From Selaginella moellendorffii (lineage: Eukaryota > Streptophyta > Lycopodiopsida > Selaginellales > Selaginellaceae), in the NCBI RefSeq assembly GCF_000143415.4, contig NW_003314281.1, positions 1,496,983-1,560,982 on the forward strand: 64,000 bases of DNA, given 5' to 3'. Within the stretch, counting starts at the first letter, position 1, and each line of letters begins with the position of its first letter. This document shows, in pieces, positions 11,464 through 21,289 of this stretch. A model generated the notes under the pieces. The model saw only the letters and a list, made by a program, of their open reading frames with translations. It was not told the origin of the DNA and did no database searches. Both the position numbers and the translations under genes were made by a program.

Positions 11464-13462
11464 TCATGAAAGACTTGGTGAACTTCTTTTCAAAGAATAA
11501 GTAACCTCCACATAGCAATTATCCCCACCATTGCAACAGTGGCAACCACGGTCTCCAACCAGATCAGCAGCGGTGCCCCAAATCGCCCCAAGCAGCCTTC
11601 CGCTATAATTCGAGAGTTGAACGGCAATAGCAGCCCTGTCCGAGGATTTGTTTCCCAGATTCTTGGAGAGAAGTGAGAGTGTGATGCTGGAAGCAGTGTT
11701 AAACCCAAGACAAACCACGAACCACTGTGCTGCGTAGGATGGAAAGTTCATGTGTCCACTGTTCCCTCCAAGCAGGATATAATTTGCAACAATCCCTGCC
11801 AAACCTAAAAAGCACCCAGCTGCCAGCCAAAGTCGATCCTGAATCTTGTGAGCCAATGCCGGCATTGTTGCCACAAGAAAAACTGTCCCCAATCCGATGA
11901 GCCCGATGAAGTTTCCTGCTTCGAACGCGTCGAGGCCGAATTTCTTCCATGAATATATTGGGATGGATGTTTCCCACGACCCGAGCTCGAAGAAGATAAC
12001 GAACGCTGTGTAACTCATCAGGCAGGAGACAAATAATGGAGAAACGACACACTGGAAAAATGAAGTTTAGAACCCAGCAACGCGAGCACACCTCAGTACC
12101 TCAAGATGGCTCATTTGAATTGAGACTTGATGATCGTCGGGGCAGATAATTATGTTAAGAACGTTTATTCCAGCAAGCTCGGGCAATCCATACCTGTTGC
12201 TGAAGCTGGCTTGCTTCTCCAGGGCTTGAACTGACCTGGCCACGGTGCTGCTGGAAAAATGGGAGAAATGAAGTTTAAAAACCAGCAACACGAGCAAACC
12301 TCGGTACAACCGAAAAAGCATTAAAAACGTTTTTCCCGACAAGAGGCTTCTGCCTCTTCAATCCATACCTGGCTTGCTTCTCCCTCAGCGCATTCGCATT
12401 GAGTGTCATATCTAGAGTCTCTTGAAATTCCCCGGCCATGGTGCCGCTGGAAAGATAGAAACCAGCGAGCAAACCTCGGTACCTCAAGCTGGCTCATGCG
12501 AATTGAGCTGTCGGGCTAGAAAGAAAAAGCATTAAAAACGTTTTATCCGGCCTCTTCAATCCATACCTGTTGCTGAAGCTGGCTTGCTTCTCGGCCCCTT
12601 CTCCCTCAGCGCATTGGGATCGAGCGTCATATTTAGAATCCCTGACCTGACCACCAATACACACAGAGAATCAGTCATTGCTGAACGAAATTCACATCTA
12701 GATCCCTGCAAAACCTCTAGGCGACTGTCATGATGCTCATGAAGCTGGAGAAACGATGATAAGAATTAAAATGATTGACTAGAATTCAGACCTGGTCGGC
12801 AGTATCGGTCACGTCTTTGAACAGGACTTTTGTCAGCAACCAATAGATGCTCCAAACCACTGCCATAAACCAGCCGGGCAATGTGTTTTTGTTGAACAAT
12901 GCTGTTTTCATGGGAATCCTTGCGAGAAATCCTCCGACGATTGGCCCCGCAACCATTCCCAGGGTCTGGGCGAGAATGAGCAGGCTTGTACACGTCGTTC
13001 GCCTCCGGACACCAACAATGCAAGGATCTGTGCAGTACCTCTTCAGAAAGAAGCACCCGGTCAAACCAATCCCATTTATCATCCGCCCCACGAGAACGAG
13101 GTAAAGAACTCCAGTCCGATCAGCAAGAGCGTAGATGATATGCCCAAGAATCAGGCAAGCCGATGATAAGTCGAGAGTTGGGCTGTATTTTCTCTTGAAC
13201 TTGGGCAGCTTAGAAAGTGGAATCACCAAAATGAAGGAGACGAGAGTCACCACTCCCACCGTCAATCCGCTGAAAAGGGACTCTCCGCCCAAATGCTTAG
13301 TGTCTGATAGACAAACATTGTATTTTAAAGAAGTTCTGCCGTCAAAAATCACTTACATGATGTGGCAGTGGGCACGATGATGAAGAACGAGAGATTGAAT
13401 AGGAAATTCGCTGAAAGAATTATGCACAGGGACATCAAAGGAGGGAACCGAAGCTCGTCCAT
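11464..13462 (-). CDS. Major facilitator superfamily transporter, possibly damaged
   Basis: Exon 1 is 13357-13462, with the ATG at 13460-13462 and an in-frame stop upstream. It encodes the first membrane helix ('LRFPPLMSLCIILSANFLF'). Exon 2 is 12792-13303 and continues in phase with MFS helices and the loop 'LVGRMINGIGLTGCFF'. The last exon begins at 12051 ('LMSYTAFVIFFELGSWE') and carries the second half of the fold. Between them, the central cytoplasmic-loop exons occur as three related units (12067-12700) whose splicing I could not resolve uniquely. Near 11578 the frame appears to shift: another frame supplies a typical final helix ('WLETVVATVAMVGIIAMW', stop at 11490), whereas the open frame ends Cys-rich at 11464. 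The substrate is unknown. It could be a pseudogene. Confidence 0.7.
12067..12700 (-). repeat. Threefold repeat of central-loop exons in the MFS gene
   Basis: The motif 'ccatacctg..gcttgcttctc' occurs at about 12186, 12363 and 12561. The 'cctcagcgcattcgcattga' element occurs at about 12383 and 12605. The exon encoding 'MSQLE'/'MSHLE' occurs at about 12472-12515 and 12091-12132 and is missing from the middle unit. Each unit is about 190 bp. Confidence 0.75.
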
Positions 13463-13865
13463 TCTTGCTCTTCCTTGTGGTGGTGATTCTCGAGCTTGCC
13501 CTGTCTAAAGCTGGATCATTGTGATCGTCCCTAGCCAATGTAGTCAGCCTTATTTGTCTTTGGGTGTCTTCGTACTTCCATCTTTCTGTGATCTTTTGAA
13601 TCTCTGTGGAGTTGTTGGGGAGTTTCTTCTTGAGTTGCGGGGCAGCTTCTCCTTTCCTGCAACACGTTTTTCAGTGTGGTTACAGCTATATTCCCTCAGC
13701 TATGAATGAAGTGGCTTGTATCACAATCAATTTATTATTGGCAGTTGGCAACTGCCCTAGGGGAGGTAAATACATCTAAACACATGTCATTAAAGGTAAA
13801 AGTATGAAAAAAACTTGGTGTAAAAAGTGAAATAGTGTGAGAAAGATTTGTGTTTATATGTTTTT
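13235..13865 (+). repeat. MFS 5' repeat, unit A (parent)
   Basis: This block spans the start of MFS exon 2, intron 1, exon 1 and the upstream promoter side. It is repeated as unit B (14056-14576, same orientation, more diverged) and unit C (14677-15287, inverted, nearly identical). Confidence 0.85.
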
Positions 13866-14055
13866 TTTTTTTCATATATTGTCATGCATGGGCATACATT
13901 TTCATACATTTGCATATTTTTCCAGCTTAGTGCCACCTATGGAATCACAACTCAACTTCATTGCCACATTAGTAAGTAACATGGCCTTTTGAGGTAGCTC
14001 AAGGGTGGTTAAGAACTTTAAGAGGAGATACCATCTCCCATATCATGACAAATCA

Positions 14056-14576
14056 CATACATGATGTGGCACCATGATGAAGAATGAGACACTAAATAGA
14101 AAATTCGTTGAAAAAATTATGCATAGGGACATTAAAGGAGGGAAATGAAGCTCGTCTATTCTTCCTTGGTGATTCTTGAGCTCACCCTGCCTGAAGCTGG
14201 ATCATCATGATCATCCCATGGCCTTCATTGAGTGTAAAGGAAAAGGGAAAGGCCCTCTTTTCTCTCCCTAGGTATGTCTTTGGGTGTCTTTGTACTTCCA
14301 TCTTTTTGTGATCTTCTGAATCTCAGTGGAGTTGTTGGGGAGTTTCTCCTTGAGTTGCCAGGCAGCTTCTCCTTTCCTGCAACATGTTTTCAGTGCAGTT
14401 ACGGCTATATTCCCTCAGCTATGAATGAAGTGACTTGTATCACAATCAATTTATTATTGGCAGTTGGCAACTGCCCCATGGGAGGTAAATACATCGAAAC
14501 ACATGTCTTTTCAGTAAAAGGATGAAAAGACTTGGTGTAAAAAGTGAAATAGTGTGAGAATATTGTTTTTATATGT
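14056..14576 (-). pseudogene. MFS 5' fragment, diverged copy (unit B)
   Basis: The exon-1 equivalent is readable on the minus strand, but the initiator is ATA, several residues are changed, and exon 2 is absent. The upstream flank matches unit A up to the assembly gap. It is non-functional as a transporter gene. Confidence 0.75.
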
Positions 14577-14676
14577 NNNNNNNNNNNNNNNNNNNNNNNN
14601 NNNNNNNNNNNNNNNNNNNNNNNNNNNNNNNNNNNNNNNNNNNNNNNNNNNNNNNNNNNNNNNNNNNNNNNNNNNN
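14577..14676. other. Assembly gap (100 N)
   Basis: Exactly 100 N, a conventional size for a gap of unknown length. It sits at the centre of an inverted repeat formed by units B and C, so the true local structure is uncertain. Confidence 0.98.
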
Positions 14677-15287
14677 TTTCTCACACTATTTCACTTCTTA
14701 CACCAAGTCTTTTTCATACTTTTACCCTGAAAAGACATGTGTTTAGATGTATTTACCTCCCCTAGGGGTAGTTGCCAACTGCCAATAATAAATTGATTGT
14801 GATACAAATCACTTCATTCATAGCTGAGGGAATATAGCCGTAACTGCACTGAAAACATGTTGCAGGAAAGGAGAAGCTGCCTGGCAACTCAAGGAGATAC
14901 TCCCCAACAACTCCACTGAGATTCAGAAGATCACAAAAAGATGGAAGTACGAAGACACCCAAAGACAAATAAGGCTGACTACATTGGCTAGGGACGATCA
15001 CAATGATCCAGCTTTAGACAGGGCAAGCTCGAGAATCACCACCACAAGGAAGAGCAAGAATGGACGAGCTTCAGTTCCCTCCTTTGATGTCCTTGTGCAT
15101 AATTCTTTCAGCGAATTTCCTATTCAATCTCTCGTTCTTCATCATCGTGCCCACTGCCACATCATGTAAGTGATTTTTGACGGCAGAACTTCTTTAAAAT
15201 ACAATGTTTGTCTATCAGACACTAAGCATTTGGGCGGAGAGTCCCTTTTCAGCGGATTGACGGTGGGAGTGGTGACTCTCATCTCCT
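14677..15287 (+). pseudogene. Inverted, truncated MFS 5' copy (unit C)
   Basis: Nearly identical to the reverse complement of 13235-13865. Exon 1 is intact with its ATG (R of 'DELRFPP' becomes Q), the donor and 53-nt intron are kept, and exon 2 starts correctly. Homology then stops abruptly after 'GLTVGVVTLIS' near 15287. A truncated gene copy is the simplest reading. An assembly artefact is possible because of the adjoining gap. Confidence 0.8.
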
Positions 15288-16810
15288 TAATGGGTTATGG
15301 CTCGTCTGCTAACTTGATCTAACTGTTGGCAGTCGTTGGATCGAGTCAGGCTCTCTGCGAGAATGTGGCTGATAACTGCCAGGTTCTCCAGGTGAATCAC
15401 TCCTTGATAACGTGTTATCTATAACTAAGTTTTGCTGAAAGATTGGTTTCAAATATTAAGTTTAGTATTTTTGAGTTTGGTTATTTTGGTTGCTAGAGAG
15501 TGTTGAGTGGTGATTCACTCTTATTTTCTTTTATCTTTATTCTAGTGTTGATAGCATTGAAATAATGCCTTGATATTGATATGATTGAAGTTGAGATTGA
15601 ATGAGATGAAAAATATTATTTTATTCCACTTATCTCAATAAAGATAGTGTTGATAGTTGACTGTATTTTTATGCTATTGAAATTTGTGCAATTTGCTAGT
15701 TAGTAATTATATTAGCATTTAAATGAGCTAAGTGGTAAATTGAGTTAGTTATATTCTAGATGAAATTATTTAGTAAGGGTTGAGTTTTGGCTTTTCCTTG
15801 AAAAGTGATTTAGTCATATACTATATTAGCCTTATAAAAGGAAGAGTTAGTGATTGATATTAAAATTGTTTGTTCTTTACTATATTTGAGTTAAGGATAT
15901 ATTGATTATTGATAATTCTTCTTGTGCTTGTTATAAAGTGAGTTACGTTTTACTATAAAAGATGGATTCATAAATGATTGTTTTGTGATTACTTATTGAA
16001 CATAGTTTTATTGTACTTGGTTTTTGGACTGATGCAAATATACTGTTTATTAACTTTTGCATTATAAAGTTTAACTTATAAATGTGTTGAAAAAGAAATT
16101 GTGGGTTATACAACAATTTCTTCTTTGGCTTTGACATTAGTTCATGCAAAATTTATGATCATTATTAAATGAGATTTGATTATAGGCTTCTTTGAGCTTT
16201 TGATTCTTTAAGTTTTATACTTATTATTCTATTTGTTAGAAATTTTTAGGGAAGGTATTTTGACTCATTAGCTTCAATATTAAACTTAACTTTTACATAG
16301 TAATGATTGACTATCATCTAGAATAATTGATTATCCTTGTCAAAGGTTTTGCTAAATTATTATTAGTGTTGCCATTCTTTAGAATAGTACATTATTTTTT
16401 TGACAATAATTATGTATCTCTTTATTGATGTGATAATTAATGTTCTTTAATGATGGTTAATTATTCTCTTTGATGGTTTTTGGCTTTTGGCATTATTATT
16501 GGTTTGCTTTAGATTGGTTTCTTGGGTTTGAGATATCGGTAGGATGTTACAAATGCTTATTTAAACAACTTAAGTTTTTTAGTATTATTGACTAGAATCT
16601 ATTCAGATTAGCTTATGCAATAATTAGTATAAACAAATGCTTGTTGGTTTTGCTGCATTCATTATGTTCTATTAGTTGTTATTATAGTTGGTTTGGATAG
16701 ATTAGATGTTATTTCCTTTGGGTGATATATTTGCAAATATTTTACTTCCTCGTTGATGATACTTTGTATTCTTTGAGCTATCTTTCATAACTTATTTAGC
16801 ATGCTATCGT

Positions 16811-17400
16811 AACGCACTCTACCTTTCTCCCCTTAAACCAAATGGAAAAAGGGCCATTATTTGATAAGAGAGCTTTTAATGACTATTTTATCCCTAGTGA
16901 CAGTACATCCAAATTTCATATGCTACACTCACCCCCTTTTTAGAGATATCAATATCTTCATTGACTATTGACTAACAACTTTTATTGAGCCAAGGGAAAT
17001 TAACACCTCCATTTCCAACTAAATTTACTAATCCTTTCATTATATAAATCAGTTATTCCAACTAGTCATCCACCTTTATGGCATTCCCATAGTGGATACT
17101 TTTGTCTATGGATGCCCTACGAGATAAAGGACATAATCATGGATGCCCAATACATAAATTTTAAGGGTAAGAATATACCTTACTTCATGGTATATTATAT
17201 TTTAAATAACCACTAATAAATGGGAATTGATCTTGTGCTATTTGCTCTAATACCACATGTAGCACACTCTATTTCTTTCCTCTTAAACCAACTAAAAAAA
17301 GGGTAATTGTTTGATAAAAGCTTTTATTAGTAGTTATTTTATCTCTATTTATCCCCCAAGGTCCCAAGGATCTATAGTGATAGTATATCTAAATCTCATT
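16811..17400 (+). repeat. Pair of ~110-bp direct repeats
   Basis: About 16811-16915 and 17259-17400 share 'gcactctacctttctccc'-like sequence, then 'ttgataagagagctttta' and 'atccctagtgacagtaca'-like blocks with indels. They are diverged and in the same orientation. Confidence 0.6.
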
Positions 17401-17955
17401 CCATGATTATATCCACTATAACTATTTACAATTTTTAGTAGTTAAGATTTATCATTGAGTTTTCTTGATGATATACTTGCCATTGAGATAGTTAATCCTA
17501 TGACTTTCACCTATATGATCTCAATAGTTGGTGGCTCCTATACTTTAATTTTGGTTTATTAGATGATAGCTTACTTGGAATACTTTTATGTTCTAACCTA
17601 AGATTTATTCACTGATAATCTTATCACCTCATAAGATAAGATTATCTTATCTCATGTGATAAGTGTGAACCTAATAACATAGAAACATTTGAGAATAAAT
17701 ATTATAGATTACTTCAAATACTAACAATCACTTAACGCAAAATCTTCCAGAATATCCTTAAAGGCACTCTCCTTCTTGAGTGTAAAAACAGTTTAACCTT
17801 ATATACAATTAAAGGGAATGACTTAAGAAACAATCTATGTAATTTAAATACAAAGAGAAAGGGTCCATGAATAAAAATGCACCTTCTTTTCTAATCAGTT
17901 AAGGATATTAGGATATTTGGGGTTAAACATCCTTGGGTTTAAATAAAATTGAGTT

Positions 17956-18190
17956 AAGCAACTAAATTTTCCATCCTACTTTAGTCACTTAACCACACCT
18001 TTGACCACTTAGAGGAGTCTCATTCACAACCTCCTTAAGTCCAATTTAGGACTTGGGACTTACTAGCCCTGAGGATGGCATCCATGCCACTCATCCCTTG
18101 CACTTAGTCCAAGTGCTCCACGTGTCCAGTCCTAAGACCGACATCCAAAGGTACCATTGACATATCAGCCCATTACGCTGGCATTATAAA
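17956..18190 (+). repeat. Dispersed direct repeat, copy 2 (mate at 6606)
   Basis: Diverged second copy of the 235-bp block at 6606-6840, sharing 'actaaattttccatcct' and 'gacttactagccctgagg'. Confidence 0.6.
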
Positions 18191-18205
18191 CATTGGCGGC
18201 TGTTC

Positions 18206-18915
18206 AACTTTTGCACTAACTTTGACAACACTTTCTTCTCTAGCTTATGAGCAGTGTCATCACTTTTATATAGCCCTAGTGTTATGTTAGGATCACAACT
18301 TTACATAGAGACAACACAATAAACAAACATATCAAGGTTTGCTTTTGATTTTCAAAATAATTGGGTGCTTCATTTTGCAAATCACTAGAGCTCTTATACT
18401 TTCTACTTGTGGATGACCTACACCACCACATAATGCCTCTTTGCTAGTCGTTTTCATACTTTCAGCCAAGTAGTCAACTTCATATGCATGTGGTGCTTAT
18501 TATGTGTGGCGATTTTGCAGCCACATTGCATGGAGAACCTGGCATCTTAGGCCTCCTCCAGAACTCCTTGAAACCTCCTGAACTTGCTCCAGCAAAGACG
18601 GAGTGGTCCTAGCTTGCACTTGATAGCATGGCATTTGAAACACCAGCGGATGTGCAATTTTTGCACAAATTTTGAGAACACCTCTTCTCCAACTTGTGAG
18701 TGGTGTCAATAGTCTTCACCCTAGTATTGTGCTAGGATCACACATTTATATGGAGATAACACAATAACAAAACTTGTTTAACTAGAGCTCCCATACTTCC
18801 TACACAAGGATGACTTCCATCACAACATGATGCCTCCTTGCTGATACTTTTCATGCTTTAAGCTAGTTAATTGACTTCACATGCATGTGATGCTTGTTTT
18901 GTGTGGCGATTGCAC
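18206..18915 (+). repeat. Tandem ~0.4-kb direct repeat, two units
   Basis: Unit 1 (about 18206-18515) and unit 2 (about 18645-18915) share 'gctaggatcacac'-type, 'gagacaacacaata'-type and 'gcatgtgatgcttgtt'-type blocks in the same order. The offset changes from about 450 to 397 bp because of internal indels. Confidence 0.7.
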
Positions 18916-20104
18916 ATTGAGATGTTCTTGAAAAGTTGCATTTCTTAATTTCTTTTGACATTTTTTTCTTTCCAGCTTTCATGTCATGCTTAGACCTCAA
19001 GGGTCACTGCTACTAATATATTGGGCCAAGGAAGAGGAATAGGGATAGAATTGCCAATGCACAGAGGCTTTGGTGAAGGGATTAGTGAAAAATTTCCAAG
19101 GGATTAGAAAGGAAATCTAGTGAAGATGATTAAAGTAGACTGTGCACTATCATTAGATAAGTGCTCAAGAAAACTCACTCTTAGAAACTACACCAAACAT
19201 AGTCTAGAATGAGATTTAATCATGCTAGCCTGCCATTGAAGAGAGATACTAATGAAGTAGAGGTAAGGTTATAGAGAATTCTTATCAAAAGAAGACTAAT
19301 AAAGAGTAACAATACACAATCAATGTCAAAAATATTAGCAATGGAGAATTGGATGACTACAATACTAGTATACCGGATTCCTATCCTATGTTGCCTCCTG
19401 CTAAAAAGGAGTGCTTATCCTCGACTCATCTAGGCTAGTGGTTACACCCTAGTTATGAGGAACTTGCCAAAATGCTCATAGCAATGATTAAGTGAAGGGT
19501 AAGGCATGATTGATTGGGCATTTGTTTATTTTCTTTTGCATAAGCTTTGGAGTTTCAGCCTTGGTCTCCATGGATGCAAGATTTGTATCTTGCCATGCCA
19601 AAACTTGCATCAATGCATATGACTTTGATGATCCTTGGCTAAAGTATAAGAAGGCACCATAAAGAGTGCACATTGGAGATCCTAGGTTTATACATCTAGA
19701 ACAAATATGGCTAGATGGAGGTCATCAAATGTGCAAGAGATGCATATGAGTATATTTTATAGTATATCTAGAGTATATTTTAAAGTTTGTGATAGTGGAA
19801 ACATAATGGAGTGAGAGCACTTAGAGAAAGTTCATAGTAATACTTGTGTCTATTTTGCACCTCACTATTGAAAAATCCAATAGTAACTCAATTTAGCTAT
19901 TGCTACCTTGGCACCATGAAGATGAGGAGTAAAAAACCTTCTCTTTGTAAATCTAAACATGTATGATAGAGGAGGAAGAATGGATTAAACCCTAAATGCA
20001 AAACCCCTAAACTTGTTTTTGAGGGAGGTTTCTCAAACATGCTTGATATTTTCTAACAAGTAAGTCTTTCCCACCATGAAATAAAAAGCCAAATTTTCCA
20101 TTCA

Positions 20105-20437
20105 TGAAGCATATGTTCCAATCGGGAAGTATAAAGCAAATATTTCTGATTGAAAAGATTTGGCTTTTTCTACTGGTAGAAGCTGTTTTCTACTCCCTAT
20201 TTTCTATTTTAATTTTTTAAGTATTTTATTTTATTTTATTTTATTTGGGAGCCATATGTTTCTGTCAAGAAGTACAAAGTAATATTTCCCATTGAAAAAA
20301 TTTGGCTTTTCTACTGGCAGAAGCTGTTTTTTACTTCCCATCTTCTATTTTATTTTTTGAAGTATTTTTTTTTTGGGAGGCATATCCTGTCGAGAAGTAT
20401 AAAGTAAATATTTCCCATTGAAAAAACATTTTTCCTA
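20105..20437 (+). repeat. ~140-bp tandem repeat, 2.4 units
   Basis: Units start at about 20105, 20249 and 20378. They share 'agaagtataaagtaaata', 'cccattgaaaaaatttgg' and 'ctggcagaagctgttttt'. The third unit is truncated. Each full unit carries A/T homopolymers that differ in length. Confidence 0.8.
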
Positions 20438-20952
20438 TTGAGAGTTTTAATATTCATCTCCCTTTGGGTAATTTATCTATTGGAAAAATATCAAGTATTC
20501 ACATGATCCTATTGGGAGATCTCCATATCCATCGGGTATTTGTATGTGGGATGGCCATCTAATATATAGTTAAGCATAATAAATGTTGATTATTTCTTCC
20601 CTAATGATTAGCTACAAAGAAATTGGATAAAAAAGCCAATTACTTCTGGTAAATGTGGTAGTTGTTGGGAAGATCCAAATAAAACTGACAATGATATGGC
20701 AAGCTATATATAATATTAAGAATGAATAGCTATGCTGTGAGGAGTAGCTTTTGCACTCTAAGATTGCTTATATATTTTGACTTCTCTATGATCAAATTTT
20801 TCTTAACTGGTTTTTTTCTTTCTCCTTCCCCACAATGCAACAATAGCAATCCACCTCTCGCATGGAAGCTAGGAACTTGGTGGCATTGCTTTAAAATATG
20901 GGATTGCCTTCCAATTTTTCTTGTGAGATAGCATCATAAAGTTTGAGCATTT

Positions 20953-21196
20953 TCAACCACATGGCCGTTCCATTGTCTCAACAACAGACCCAAGAATACC
21001 AGCATAGTCTGAGCGCTTCACCATTCCTGCCACTCTGTATTCGCCAGGATTTCTGGTGTTTGCAACATCCAAAGCCAGCTTCTCGTGCTTCCAGAAACTT
21101 CTCACGCGTGAAAATGCGATAAGAGCTCCTTGCGATCAATCCCATGGCCACGCATGGGCATCAAACGGCTTTGTCACGGCCCATGAGTCCTATCTG
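20953..21196 (-). pseudogene. Unassigned coding-like remnant
   Basis: One minus-strand frame reads like real protein ('VRSFWKHEKLALDVANTR', then 'GEYRVAGMVKRSDYAG') and ends at TGA 20953-20955. It has one in-frame stop near 21140 and no obvious upstream exon before the APSE-like gene ends at 21290. I do not recognise the family. It may be the 3' end of a decayed gene or an unannotated exon. Confidence 0.4.
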
Positions 21197-21289
21197 ATCG
21201 AAATTACCATATTTCATAGTAGTGAACAACGATGTGTGCTCTGTGTGTGTGTGTGCCTTCTTCTATGGCAAAATGTTTAAACTTTTTGC

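Larger units (their letters stand above)
15291..20952. other. AT-rich intergenic region with local repeats
   Basis: About 5.7 kb with no supportable gene on either strand. It contains three sets of diverged direct repeats (listed separately) and many short AT-rich runs. Short open frames at 15943-16149, 18500-18709 and 19488-19673 show no domain or exon logic. Confidence 0.7.

Noticed and set aside
13353-13538. Minus-strand frame beginning 'MARDDHNDPALDR'
   Set aside because: It overlaps MFS exon 1 in another frame. The MFS frame gives a proper first membrane helix and splices in phase.
19370-19440. Possible Ty3 polyprotein junction on the minus strand
   Set aside because: Only about a dozen residues with two stops. 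Too weak to call.
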